Positions 33,150 to 41,720 of a stretch of 64,000 bases of DNA are shown piece after piece (positions within the stretch are counted from its first letter, which is position 1; every line of letters starts with the position of its first letter). The notes beneath the pieces were generated by a model. The model saw only the letters and a program-made list of their open reading frames with translations. It was not told where the DNA came from and did no database searches. The stretch is from JAUZRW01 sp034437755. GTDB taxonomy: Bacteria > Chloroflexota > Anaerolineae > Aggregatilineales > Phototrophicaceae. Location: the NCBI GenBank assembly GCA_034437755.1, contig DAOTTV010000070.1, positions 1 to 64,000 of the forward strand. The letters run 5' to 3'. Made by a program: the position numbers and the translations under genes.

Positions 33150-34028
33150 TTGAGCGCATCAGCCCGCTTGCCTAGCGACATTGCCATGACCCATCAACAC
33201 GTCCTCATCAGCGGCGCGACATCCGGCATCGGGCTGGCGACCGCCCTACAGTTGGATCAAGCCGGCTGGCAGGTTTACGCATTGGCGCATCCCGACGACG
33301 ACTTCGCCCTCCTACGCGAGCAAGCCTCAGAGCGGCTCGTGCCACTCGCCTGTGACATCACAGACGCGGACGCGATCGCCCACGCCATCGCCCCGATTGA
33401 AACGCTGGATGCACTGGTGAACAACGCCGGTATTCAGGTCGTCGGCACGCTCGAAACGCTGTCGATAAGCGCCCTGCAACATCAGTTCAACGTGAATATC
33501 ATCGGACACTTACAGATGATTCAAGCGCTCTTGCCTGCGCTCAAACGCGCCGAGCGTGCGCGCATCGTCAACGTCTCGTCGTTGATGGGCAAAGTTGCTC
33601 TGCCGGTGCTGGGGGCCTATAGCATGAGCAAACACGCGCTAGAAGCGATGAGCGATGTCTTGCGGCTAGAGCTAGCCCCGTGGGGCATTGATGTGATTGT
33701 GATCGCGCCGGGCGCGGTACAAACGCCGATGACAGCGAGCATGGCGCAACTGCTACAAGATGCACAGACGCACCTCAACGCTGACCAGCGCGCCGATTAC
33801 GCGCCCCTTTACGCCAGCATGGCGCAAACCCTCGACCGGCAGAATGCCAGCGCCGTCCCCGCCGAGCAGGTCGCCACGACGATCGTCACCGCGATCAAGC
33901 GCGATCAACCACAAGCGCGTTACATCATCGGTGCGCCGACCAAGGGTTTGATGCTGATGCGCTCACTCGCGCCCGATCATATCGGTGATGCGATCCTCAA
34001 GCGGGCGCTAGGCATCAAGGACTCGTGA
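33150..34028 (+). CDS. SDR-family oxidoreductase
   Basis: A classical short-chain dehydrogenase. The cofactor loop is SGATSGIG, then LVNNAGIQ, the catalytic Ser in NVSSLMG, YSMSK with Tyr and Lys, and APGAVQT after it. The PGAV and C-terminal EQVATTIVTAI pattern resembles retinol-dehydrogenase-like or sterol-type SDRs. A TTG at 33150 has GGAG six bases upstream, giving 292 residues; ATG 33186 (280 residues) starts nearer to the conserved domain but lacks a ribosome-binding site. The substrate is unknown. It converges with xseB. Confidence 0.85.
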   Translation: MSASARLPSDIAMTHQHVLISGATSGIGLATALQLDQAGWQVYALAHPDDDFALLREQASERLVPLACDITDADAIAHAIAPIETLDALVNNAGIQVVGTLETLSISALQHQFNVNIIGHLQMIQALLPALKRAERARIVNVSSLMGKVALPVLGAYSMSKHALEAMSDVLRLELAPWGIDVIVIAPGAVQTPMTASMAQLLQDAQTHLNADQRADYAPLYASMAQTLDRQNASAVPAEQVATTIVTAIKRDQPQARYIIGAPTKGLMLMRSLAPDHIGDAILKRALGIKDS

Positions 34029-34034
34029 GGCTGC

Positions 34035-34256
34035 TCACGCGCTGAGCGCGCCATCATCGGCAATCTGCTGGATACGTAACTCGGCTTTCTGGAGCAATTG
34101 CTGGCAATGTGCCGAGAGTTGCCGTCCGCGCTCGTACAAAGTCACGGAGTCATCCAGCGAGAGATCGCCCGACTCCAGACGAGCGATCACGCTTTCCAGT
34201 TCATCATAAGCCGTCTCGAAGCTCATCTCGTCGATATTAGCGCTGGTGTCAGTCAT
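34035..34256 (-). CDS. xseB: Exodeoxyribonuclease VII small subunit
   Basis: 73 residues. The stretch SFETAYDELESVIARLESGDLSLDDSVTLYERG is the family signature, followed by the helical region ending QKAELRIQ. Several copies bind the XseA chain to form exonuclease VII, which degrades single-stranded DNA in both directions. Its start overlaps the xseA stop by 4 bases, so translation is coupled. Confidence 0.95.
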   Translation of the reverse strand: MTDTSANIDEMSFETAYDELESVIARLESGDLSLDDSVTLYERGRQLSAHCQQLLQKAELRIQQIADDGALSA

Positions 34257-35455
34257 GTCTCATCCTCCACTTGGGCGTTAATCTGGCTATCGTGTAAACG
34301 AATAGTAAGGCGCGTGCCAGCTGGCGCATCATCCGCCTGCGTGACCAACACGTCATCGGCGCGACGTGTGACCATCGCATACCCGCGCTTGAGCAAGGCT
34401 TGCGGGTTGGCGGCTTCCAGCGATTGCACGCGATTGGCGAGTCGTTCGTGCCGCAATGCCATCTGGTGGCGCTGGATGGTCGTCATGCGCTCACTGAGAT
34501 CATCGAGACGCTGTTGCATGTCACGCACGTAAGGCGCGGGCGACGTGTGGCGCAAACTGCGACGGGCAACGTCCAGATGGGCGGTGCGCGTCGTGATGTG
34601 CTGGCGTGTGGCTTGTACCAATTGCTGGTCAGCACGTAAGAGCGCGTCGCGCAGATCATCGAGGCTGGGCGTGGCGACTTCGGCGGCGGCGGATGGCGTT
34701 GGCGCGCGCTGGTCAGCGACGAAATCGACAATCGTGAAGTCCGTCTCATGCCCGACACCGGCGACAATCGGCACTGGACACGCGCTGATAGCACGGGCGA
34801 CGCGCTCATCGTTGAAGGCCCACAGGTCTTCGATGCTCCCACCCCCGCGCACGACCAGCAGTACGTCACAGGCGCGATGACGGGCGAGGCGGTCGATCGC
34901 CTGCACGATGCGCGGCGGTGCATCATTGCCCTGCACCAGCGTCGGACTCAAGATAATCTGTGCCAGCGGAAAGCGACGCGCAAGTACATTTTGCACATCA
35001 CGAAACGCGGCGGCATCCGGCGACGTGACAACGCCGATCCGCCGCGGGAACGCTGGCAGGGCTTGCTTGCGCTCAGTATCGAACAAGCCTTCGTCCTGTA
35101 GCTGGCTTTTCAACTGCTCGTATTTGAGATACAAATCACCGATGCCACCGGCAGGTTGCACCTCATCGGCATAGAGCTGGTACTCGCCCCGCGCATCGTA
35201 CACGCCGATTTTGCCATGTACGCGCAAGGACTCGCCCTCTTGCGGTTGGATCGCCTGCCGTTGGGCGGCGTAGCGAAACATCACGCATTTGAGCTGGGCG
35301 TTGCGATCTTTAAGCGTGAAGTACCAGTGACCGGATGCCGCGGCTTTCATGTTGCTCACTTCGCCCGTCACCCAGACATCTTGCAGAGGGCGATGATTCT
35401 GGATTAGATCACGGATGTAATGTGTCAGGTTTTCAACGGTATAAATATCTGTCAT
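34253..35455 (-). CDS. xseA: Exodeoxyribonuclease VII large subunit
   Basis: Catalytic subunit, 400 residues. An N-terminal OB-fold (VWVTGEVSNMKAAASGHWYFTLKD) precedes the nuclease domain with GVVTSPDAAAFRDV, VVRGGGSIEDLWAFNDE and VGHETDFTIVDFVADQRAPTPSAAAE, and then coiled-coil helices that hold XseB. Acts in mismatch and single-strand DNA degradation. First gene of a two-gene unit with xseB. Confidence 0.96.
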   Translation of the reverse strand: MTDIYTVENLTHYIRDLIQNHRPLQDVWVTGEVSNMKAAASGHWYFTLKDRNAQLKCVMFRYAAQRQAIQPQEGESLRVHGKIGVYDARGEYQLYADEVQPAGGIGDLYLKYEQLKSQLQDEGLFDTERKQALPAFPRRIGVVTSPDAAAFRDVQNVLARRFPLAQIILSPTLVQGNDAPPRIVQAIDRLARHRACDVLLVVRGGGSIEDLWAFNDERVARAISACPVPIVAGVGHETDFTIVDFVADQRAPTPSAAAEVATPSLDDLRDALLRADQQLVQATRQHITTRTAHLDVARRSLRHTSPAPYVRDMQQRLDDLSERMTTIQRHQMALRHERLANRVQSLEAANPQALLKRGYAMVTRRADDVLVTQADDAPAGTRLTIRLHDSQINAQVEDET

Positions 35456-35525
35456 CTTATTTAGCTTTAATAGAAAATTGAATCCTCAACAGTTAACGAG
35501 TACACTATACAACCATAGTGAAAAT

Positions 35526-35540
35526 TTGAACAGTTCAAAC
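35526..35540. promoter_or_regulatory. Perfect palindrome between xseA and a divergent small gene
   Basis: TTTGAACAGTTCAAA is a perfect 7+1+7 inverted repeat in the 139-bp divergent spacer, 54 bases before the ATG at 35595. The half-site GAAC/GTTC recalls Gram-positive LexA boxes, but the spacing between half-sites is one base, not four, so LexA is not claimed. Confidence 0.45.
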
Positions 35541-35594
35541 GACGATCAACAACCCGCGCTGAGCGTGTGTGATCATACAAGGAGTGCTTGATCT

Positions 35595-35879
35595 ATGGCT
35601 TATCTGAACAAACAAGAACGCGATCAATTGCTGGATGACATCAAGAACAAGACCTATCCACAAATTCGCGGGATTCTCAATCGGCGTGATAAAAAAGCGC
35701 AGCTGGCGTACTTTCGTAACGTGCAACAGGTCAACAAGTGGATGACCAAATACGTTCTTGAAGGGTTGGGCACGGAAGTGACGATTGTCGAAGTGCCGAT
35801 CCAGAATGAGCGCAACCAGCGCAACGAATTCAAGATTGAGGAAATCATCGTCGCACCGACCGACGAAAACCGACTGTAA
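35595..35879 (+). CDS. Small basic cytoplasmic protein of unknown function (94 aa)
   Basis: The sequence begins MAYLNKQERDQLLDDIKNKT, with helical charged segments and then strands (GTEVTIVEVPIQ, FKIEEIIVAP). No signal, membrane segment or metal motif. I do not recognise a family. CAAGGAG lies 10-12 bases before the ATG. It is 72 bp before bioY on the same strand and divergent from xseA. The regular alternation of charged and hydrophobic residues and the good ribosome-binding site support a real gene. Confidence 0.7.
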   Translation: MAYLNKQERDQLLDDIKNKTYPQIRGILNRRDKKAQLAYFRNVQQVNKWMTKYVLEGLGTEVTIVEVPIQNERNQRNEFKIEEIIVAPTDENRL

Positions 35880-35951
35880 GGCGCAACAAACGCGCCACGA
35901 GCGGGTTGAACATAGTAGAGCAACAGTTTTTGACAACAGGAAAGGATTTTT

Positions 35952-36509
35952 ATGTTACGCACATTGAACATACCCCGTTTTGATACGTGGACAGCGCGTC
36001 TCGCTGGCATCGCTTTTTTCGCTATTTTGACCGCTATCTCAGCGAAGATCAGCATCCCGACGGGCTTCGTGCCGATCACGATGCAACCCTTCGTCGTGAT
36101 TTTAGCTGGTCTTGTGCTGGGATCACGCGATGGTGCCGCCAGCTTAATCACGTATTTGCTGATGATCGCATGGGGTGCGCCGGTTGATACCAATAGCCTC
36201 GGCACGGCGGCGTTCTTCGGGCCGACGGGCGGCTACTTGATCGGCTTCGTGTTTGCGGCGTTCGCGACGGGCTGGTTGGTCGAAGCGGGTGCGGATAAAG
36301 TGTGGCAACGGTGGCTCGCAGGTCTGGTCGGCGTGGCGATTGTCTATGCCTTCGGCGTGCCTGTCCTCAAAGCCAATATGGGCATCGACTGGGCGATGAC
36401 GATCCAATATGGCGTGATGCCCTTCATCGTGCTGGATACCATCAAAGCCCTGATTGCGGCGGGCATGGTCGAAAGCACACGCGCCTTCCTCCTGCGCGAC
36501 TCACAGTAA
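35952..36509 (+). CDS. bioY: BioY biotin transporter, substrate-binding (S) component
   Basis: 185 residues with about six membrane helices. Family landmarks include the TAISAKISIPTGFVPITMQPFVVILAGLVLG stretch near the N-terminus and LLMIAWGAPV, FFGPTGGYLIGFVFAAF in the middle. It binds biotin and either works alone or docks to an energy-coupling (ECF) ATPase module encoded elsewhere. AGGAAAGGA lies before the ATG. No BirA-type operator was found upstream. Biotin demand fits carboxylases of acyl-CoA metabolism, but that link is general. Confidence 0.92.
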   Translation: MLRTLNIPRFDTWTARLAGIAFFAILTAISAKISIPTGFVPITMQPFVVILAGLVLGSRDGAASLITYLLMIAWGAPVDTNSLGTAAFFGPTGGYLIGFVFAAFATGWLVEAGADKVWQRWLAGLVGVAIVYAFGVPVLKANMGIDWAMTIQYGVMPFIVLDTIKALIAAGMVESTRAFLLRDSQ

Positions 36510-36602
36510 GCAACGATGCTGGGGTATGAGCCTAGCCTGCCATGCCCCACGCGCAATCTCATAACGGCTATTCACAAAGGGCGAGTATCCACAGATTTTA
36601 CA

Positions 36603-37034
36603 TCAGGTTTGGTCTTGGTCATAACGCTTCAGCACATCGTCTAGCGACATCAATTCACCATCACTGCTCAAGCCCATGCGCCGGCTCGCCAGTAATTCAC
36701 GCAGGTAAGCCTGTTCATCGGCGTTCAGACGACTCATGATGCGCGCCAGCTGTGCGTCGTCGTCCGCATCACGCAACGGTTCATGGTGATCGCGCTTGGG
36801 CTTCTCATAGCGCACGAGATTTTGCTGCGGCATCAGCTGACGCTGAATCAGGTGAAAGACCCCCGCGACTGCCGTCAGCGCGAGCAAGGGAATGAACGCA
36901 CACAGCGACATGCTCGCCACGCTCACCCACGCATCATACGAGCCGATCTCGGCAACGGACATCACAAACGAGAACATACATAACCCGACGAGAAACAGAC
37001 TGAGGCGCGATAAGATAGTGTACGCGCGTTTCAT
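36603..37034 (-). CDS. Two-helix membrane protein with C-terminal RIM-RL-DGEL motif, paralogue of 37273-37698
   Basis: 143 residues: two membrane helices (about 8-30 and 38-62), a charged linker, and a C-terminal cytoplasmic segment reading RIMSRLNADEQAYLRELL then RRMGLSSDGELMSLDDVL. The same segment with the same spacing occurs in the protein at 37273-37698. The tail superficially resembles short oligomerisation modules such as SHOCT but I do not claim that family. It is the last of three co-oriented small membrane genes, overlapping the middle one by 4 bases. Confidence 0.7.
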   Translation of the reverse strand: MKRAYTILSRLSLFLVGLCMFSFVMSVAEIGSYDAWVSVASMSLCAFIPLLALTAVAGVFHLIQRQLMPQQNLVRYEKPKRDHHEPLRDADDDAQLARIMSRLNADEQAYLRELLASRRMGLSSDGELMSLDDVLKRYDQDQT

Positions 37035-37246
37035 ACATCGGTCGCCTGTGCATCATGATCGACCTTGCGCTTGCGCGCTGGTCGTCCGAGTGCGATTTTA
37101 ATCAGCGTGATGGTTAACCAGTAAAAGCCGAGCATCAGCATGATGCCGATCGCAATCAGCCAGATTTCACGACTGAACAGGCTGAAGCTACTGGCAAGCA
37201 GGCTAAAGATAAAAAATAGTGCAATGATTTGACGCATACGGCGCAA
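37031..37246 (-). CDS. Small two-helix membrane protein (71 aa)
   Basis: Two hydrophobic segments (about residues 5-22 and 28-52) and a short basic tail ending DHDAQATDV. It lies between the two paralogous membrane proteins, overlaps the downstream one by 4 bases (ATGA type) and follows the upstream one by 26 bases, so the three are almost certainly co-translated and may form a complex. No family recognised. Confidence 0.65.
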   Translation of the reverse strand: MRRMRQIIALFFIFSLLASSFSLFSREIWLIAIGIMLMLGFYWLTITLIKIALGRPARKRKVDHDAQATDV

Positions 37247-37272
37247 TCATCTCCTTCACAAAATAACAAGGG

Positions 37273-37698
37273 TTAACGGCGTTCAAATTGTTCGAGTACA
37301 TCGTCGAGCGATGTCAGTTCGCCATCATCAGTTAAGCCCATCTCGCGGGCGACTAACAAGTCTTCCAGATATTCGCGCTCTTCTAACGAGAGACGTGCCA
37401 TAATGCGATCAAGTCGCTCATTCTCGGACAAATCGTAGAGCGACGTGTTGTATTTGCGCTTAGCTTTGTCTTCGGCACGATTACCCCCGCGCCAGCGCTG
37501 GAATGTCAACGCGCCGCCAGAGATGAGGGTCGATAAAAACAGCGGGATCATCAGGAACAGGAAGAAAGTCGTCCCACCAAGCGCCAGATTATTAAGCGCG
37601 GTTTCCTCGCCCGTGCCAACCACGAACGAGAACGCCAGCGTACATCCAACGAACGACACGGCAAAAAATATGGCTGACCATCGAAAAATACGTTTCAT
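37273..37698 (-). CDS. Two-helix membrane protein with C-terminal RIM-RL-DGEL motif
   Basis: 141 residues with two membrane helices (about 6-27 and 40-65), then a basic linker (RWRGGNRAEDKAKRKYN), then a C-terminal tail RIMARLSLEEREYLEDLL and REMGLTDDGELTSLDDVL. The tail aligns with that of 36603-37034 (RIM-RL, E-YL--LL, R-MGL--DGEL-SLDDVL), while the membrane parts differ more, so the tail is the conserved functional part. First gene of a three-gene unit. Confidence 0.7.
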   Translation of the reverse strand: MKRIFRWSAIFFAVSFVGCTLAFSFVVGTGEETALNNLALGGTTFFLFLMIPLFLSTLISGGALTFQRWRGGNRAEDKAKRKYNTSLYDLSENERLDRIMARLSLEEREYLEDLLVAREMGLTDDGELTSLDDVLEQFERR

Positions 37699-37759
37699 CG
37701 AGTGGCATTATCCTCTACTCATCGGGCACAACAACTTTCGTCTATCCGGCTCTTGGGCA

Positions 37760-39367
37760 TCATGATCGGGTGAAGCGGCGCAGGATCGTATTCGGCACAG
37801 CACGCGCTTCGTCGATACCGAGCGCGATGCTGACGAGGAAATACGCCCCGCCACCTACCAATACACCGCTGATCGCCAGCGGCACGCCACGATACGGCAA
37901 GATCTGGTTCATCCCCCATAATAGCACACCCATCACAATCGCGGCGAGAATCCCGCGCCAGGAAAGCGCCGCAAGCGCCCGATTGTTGACTCCGTTGATG
38001 CGACGACTGATGAGCCACCACAGAATCAAGGCTTCGACCAGCGTCGTCAGCGCATTAGCGAGCGCAAGACCAGCGAACGCGCCGCGCGTCAGGTCATCCG
38101 GCACGCCGATGATCCGCACGAAAACCAGACTGAGGATGACATTCGCGATGATCGCGCCGATGCCGATCAGCACCGGTGTCCACGTATCTTCCATCGCGTA
38201 GAACGCCCGCGAGAGAATCTCCAGCAGGGCGAAGCCGGCAATCCCCACCGCATAAAACGCCAGCGCCCACGCCGTCGCAATCGTATCGGTGCGCGTCCAC
38301 TCGCCAAACTCAAACACGCTCACCAGTGGCTCGCCAAAGACCATGAAGGCGACAGTCGCCGGATATGCCAGAAAGAGGACGTTACGCATGGCTGACGCGA
38401 GACGATCGCGGAAAGCGTCGAGATCCCCTTCGGCATACAACGTCGAGAGCGTGGGGAAAACCGCCGACCCGACACTTTGCCCGATGATGCCCAGCGCCGA
38501 AAACATGAGCGTAAATGCTGTGTTGAGCGCGACCAGACTGCCAGTAATCATCGTGCTCGTGAGGACGATATTCACCAGGAAGTTAATCTGTACCACGCCG
38601 AGACCCAGCACACGCGGGAGCATCAAGCGCAAGACGCGCATCACGCCCTCAACGCGCCAGTTAGGCAGGATACGCAGGCGTACGCGCAGGGCGGGCAATG
38701 CCGGCAGTTGTACCAGCAGGTGCAAGATGGCGCTCAACACGGCGCCAGCCGCTAAGCCGTAGACGTTATTCGCCCCCACCTGCGCGATGCCCGTCAGCGG
38801 TGGTAAATTGGGCGCGATCAGCAGTGCGCCAATGATAATCCCGATCGGGTTCATACTGATGGCGATGCTAGGGAGCAGGAAGGCGTTGTGCGATTGCAGG
38901 ATGCCCATCACTAAGCCGCTGATGGCAAATACAATCGGCGTGACCATCATCCAGCGCATGAGCGTTGCCGTCAGCTGGATTTCGGGCACAGTCGCGCCGG
39001 GCAATAACCAGCGACTGAACACTGGCGCAAAGACGATCACCAGCAAGCTCAGCGCCGTTGCCGCCAGCGTCGAGAGCGTCATCACGGCGCTGGCGAGTTG
39101 CCAGGCCTGCTCGGGGTCTTTCTCGCGCTGGCTGGCGTAGATCGGGATGAACGACGACCCCAGCGCGCCCCCCGCCACCAGCACGAAGATAATCTCCGGG
39201 ATACGTTGTGCGGCATAGAAGGCATCAAGCGCGATACTCGTCCCGAATTGCGCGTTGAGCACGCCCGTCCGCACGAAGCCCAAGACCCCGCTTGCCAAAA
39301 AGCCAAATAGCACGATCAACGCCGCCCGAATCACCTGCGCGTTGGTCAACGCTCTCGATTGCGCCAT
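37760..39367 (-). CDS. murJ: Lipid II flippase MurJ
   Basis: Flips the lipid-linked peptidoglycan precursor across the membrane. 535 residues with about 14 membrane helices. The early segment VLFGFLASGVLGFVRTGVLNAQFG and GALGSSFIPIYA are MviN/MurJ family features, and LLPRVLGLGVVQINFLVN starts the second half. It is upstream of the three small membrane genes on the same strand, with a 61-bp gap, and divergent from rplI. Its presence implies a peptidoglycan-type or related lipid-linked wall precursor; some Chloroflexota have modified walls, so this is informative for the host. Confidence 0.93.
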   Translation of the reverse strand: MAQSRALTNAQVIRAALIVLFGFLASGVLGFVRTGVLNAQFGTSIALDAFYAAQRIPEIIFVLVAGGALGSSFIPIYASQREKDPEQAWQLASAVMTLSTLAATALSLLVIVFAPVFSRWLLPGATVPEIQLTATLMRWMMVTPIVFAISGLVMGILQSHNAFLLPSIAISMNPIGIIIGALLIAPNLPPLTGIAQVGANNVYGLAAGAVLSAILHLLVQLPALPALRVRLRILPNWRVEGVMRVLRLMLPRVLGLGVVQINFLVNIVLTSTMITGSLVALNTAFTLMFSALGIIGQSVGSAVFPTLSTLYAEGDLDAFRDRLASAMRNVLFLAYPATVAFMVFGEPLVSVFEFGEWTRTDTIATAWALAFYAVGIAGFALLEILSRAFYAMEDTWTPVLIGIGAIIANVILSLVFVRIIGVPDDLTRGAFAGLALANALTTLVEALILWWLISRRINGVNNRALAALSWRGILAAIVMGVLLWGMNQILPYRGVPLAISGVLVGGGAYFLVSIALGIDEARAVPNTILRRFTRS

Positions 39368-39488
39368 AACTGCCGTTCCTCATCTTGTCGTTGTCATTAT
39401 CTGCCTACAATAATCATAGTGTGATGGGCGGCGGGCGATAGAGCAAGATGCAATGTCCGTCGATGCCATCGCGCTTGCTAATTCACAC

Positions 39489-39517
39489 TTGGCATGATCG
39501 CATGGGCTTACTATAAT
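39489..39517 (+). promoter_or_regulatory. Promoter of rplI
   Basis: TTGGCA (39489-39494), exactly 17 bases, perfect TATAAT (39512-39517). The 5' leader of about 78 bases holds a CGCCCA/TGGGCG hairpin near 39554-39575. Confidence 0.72.
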
Positions 39518-39601
39518 GCTTTCGTTACGTTATAGACGGAGACCGCTATAAAACGCCCAAGCCTTAACGTGGGCGATGATATTTTACAAAGGGAACGACT
39601 C

Positions 39602-40240
39602 ATGAAAGTAATCATGCTCCAAGATGTGTACAAGACGGGTGTCGCCGGCGAGATCGTCGATGTCGCTGATGGCTTCGCCCGCAATTATCTGATTCCGCGC
39701 AAGATGGCGAAACTAGCAACCAAAGCCGCCATCGAAGAGAATCAAGAATTGATGGAAAAGGTCGAGGCACGGCGCGCCACCTACAACAAATTGCTGAACG
39801 ACCTCGCCCGCCAGATCGACGGTGTCGAGTTGATCTTCGAGCGGCGTGCCTCGTCGACCGGCACGCTCTACGGTTCGGTGACGACGCAGGAAATCGCCGA
39901 TGCGCTGATGGAAGCCACCGAGATAGACATCAACCGGCGCCGTATCAGCCAGCAATCCCTGCGTGAACTGGGTGAATTTCAGGTGCCGGTGCGCCTCGGT
40001 AATGAAATCGCGCCGATTTTGAACATCATCATCGTGCGCGAAGGCGAGCTAGAAGACTTCCTCGCTGCGCGCGAAGCTGGTGAATCGGTGGAAGAATTCA
40101 TCGGTGGCGAAGACGAGGACGAAGCCGACATCGAAGCCGCCCCGACCGAAGTGCTACCCGCACAAGCCGCCGCCGAAGCTATCGAGCAAGCCGAAGCCAC
40201 CAACGCAGAAGAAGAGGATACGGAGACCGTCAGCGAATAA
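39602..40240 (+). CDS. rplI: 50S ribosomal protein L9 with extended acidic C-terminus
   Basis: Binds 23S rRNA at the base of the L1 stalk. Residues 1-148 form the normal two-domain L9: MKVIMLQDVYKTGVAGEIVDVADGFARNYLIP, the long connecting helix, and the C-terminal RNA-binding domain. About 64 further residues follow, rich in Glu, Ala and Asp (GGEDEDEADIEAA ... NAEEEDTETVSE), absent from the usual 148-150-residue protein. ATG 39602 is chosen because the conserved N-terminus starts there, with AAAGGGA upstream. Confidence 0.95.
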   Translation: MKVIMLQDVYKTGVAGEIVDVADGFARNYLIPRKMAKLATKAAIEENQELMEKVEARRATYNKLLNDLARQIDGVELIFERRASSTGTLYGSVTTQEIADALMEATEIDINRRRISQQSLRELGEFQVPVRLGNEIAPILNIIIVREGELEDFLAAREAGESVEEFIGGEDEDEADIEAAPTEVLPAQAAAEAIEQAEATNAEEEDTETVSE

Positions 40241-40293
40241 CCTACGCTGGCAAGCTCCACCTTACGCGGAAGCCCCCGCAACACGATATAATC

Positions 40294-40325
40294 AGCCCCG
40301 TTAAGCGTCATTTACGGGGCTTTTC
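40294..40325 (+). terminator. Rho-independent terminator of rplI
   Basis: AGCCCCGT / ACGGGGCT, perfect 8-bp stem with a 12-base loop and a TTTT tail, 54 bases after the rplI stop. Confidence 0.82.
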
Positions 40326-40363
40326 CGTTCATTCAGCCGTCTACACAAGGATTCATCATCGTC

Positions 40364-41602
40364 ATGGAGCCATCAGCTTTAGGTCGTTACCTGCGCGAAA
40401 GCCGCGAAACCAAAGAAATCACGCTGGATGAAGCCGTCAGTGCGTTGCGGATTCGTCGCCCGTTCTTAGAAGCCTTCGAGCGCGGTGAATTCGAGGGGAT
40501 CGATTCGCCCGTGCAATTGCGCGGGATGCTCCGCAATTATGCGCGGCACTTGGGGCTAGATGAAGAACGCGTGTTGCAGTATTACGAACAATCGCAGGAT
40601 AGCAACCGACGTAAACGACGCTTCGGGCGCAAAGTGCAGGACGACCCCGCCCCTGTCGCGCCCGCGACAGTCACCGATACCCAACCGACCCCGCCGCCAA
40701 CCCGTGACCAGCGGCGTAAGAAGCGGCAGAGCCTTAACCTGCTGGACGTGCTACGGGCGATCATGATGATCCTCGTATCGGTCGCGGCGGTGATGGTCAT
40801 CGGCTTTGTCGCCTATGATACCATCTTTCAAGAAGCGAGTAGCGAGCTAGAAGCCGCGATGACCACGCCCCCCGCCGCAGGAGAAACAGCGAACGCCACC
40901 GCAACGTATACCGCCTCATGGACACCACGCCCGACCAACACCGACATTCCAGACGTGTTCGGCGCGGATATCACGGGCGTACAGGTCGATGTCGAAATTC
41001 TCCAGCGGACGTGGCTACAGGTCGATGTCGATGGCGAGACGGTATTCACCGGTATTCAACAACCGGGCGAGCGTAATATGTACACAGGCGCAAACCGCAT
41101 CGCCGTGACAGCATCGAACGCGGCCGGCTTGAGCGTGATCTTCAACGAAGAACCGCAACCGCCCTTTGGTGAGCGCGGGCAACAGGTCGAGATTGACTTC
41201 ACGCCGGATGGCATCGGCATGACGCGCGTCAACGCCGGTGACCCGACCGCCACCCCGACCACAACACCCGTCCCGACAGACACGCCGATTCCCGTTGAAC
41301 AAGCGCCAAGTGCGACGACCACAACCGCGCCGGCCCGCCCAACCCCCGTCAGCGGGGCGAGCGCCGATGAACCGCCGATGACGACCGTCTTAGTCGCCAG
41401 CCCAACGCCGTTATTCGGCGGCGACACCGCCCCGACGAGCGTCGCAGACGACCGCACGCGCCCGACGGTGATCGTGACCGTCGCGCAGACCGTCGCGAGT
41501 CCCACAGTTCCCGCCGTCACTGCCACCGCGACCACCGCCGCCCTCGTCCCACCGCGCACGCCCCCCGCCAACCCGACCGCGACTAAAGCCGGCGGCATAT
41601 GA
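40364..41602 (+). CDS. RodZ-like membrane protein (HTH_25 plus DUF4115)
   Basis: 412 residues. The N-terminal helix-turn-helix (ALGRYLRESRETKEITLDEAVSALRI...LEAFERGEF) is of the RodZ kind. A single membrane helix follows at about residues 132-152 (MILVSVAAVMVIGFVA), then a Thr/Pro spacer, a DUF4115-type domain (EILQRTWLQVDVDGETVFTGIQQPGER..., to about residue 290), and a long Thr/Pro/Ala tail of about 120 residues. RodZ links MreB filaments to the cell wall and helps keep rod or filament shape. The long Thr/Pro tail is an addition typical of Chloroflexota exported proteins. Confidence 0.85.
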   Translation: MEPSALGRYLRESRETKEITLDEAVSALRIRRPFLEAFERGEFEGIDSPVQLRGMLRNYARHLGLDEERVLQYYEQSQDSNRRKRRFGRKVQDDPAPVAPATVTDTQPTPPPTRDQRRKKRQSLNLLDVLRAIMMILVSVAAVMVIGFVAYDTIFQEASSELEAAMTTPPAAGETANATATYTASWTPRPTNTDIPDVFGADITGVQVDVEILQRTWLQVDVDGETVFTGIQQPGERNMYTGANRIAVTASNAAGLSVIFNEEPQPPFGERGQQVEIDFTPDGIGMTRVNAGDPTATPTTTPVPTDTPIPVEQAPSATTTTAPARPTPVSGASADEPPMTTVLVASPTPLFGGDTAPTSVADDRTRPTVIVTVAQTVASPTVPAVTATATTAALVPPRTPPANPTATKAGGI

Positions 41603-41720
41603 GAAAAGGCGCGCCAATCGCGCATGGCGCTTGACCCGTACTCGGCAATAGCTGTACCCTTAGCATATGTTGCAGTGTACGAAACCCCTAATCGTTGGCA
41701 ATATAGGAGATAGACAATCC

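Noticed and set aside
35526..35540. LexA/SOS box upstream of xseA
   Set aside because: GAAC and GTTC half-sites are present, but separated by one base where the Gram-positive box has four, so only an unassigned palindrome is reported.
35880..35951. BirA operator upstream of bioY
   Set aside because: No inverted repeat of the expected kind is present between the preceding gene and the bioY start.
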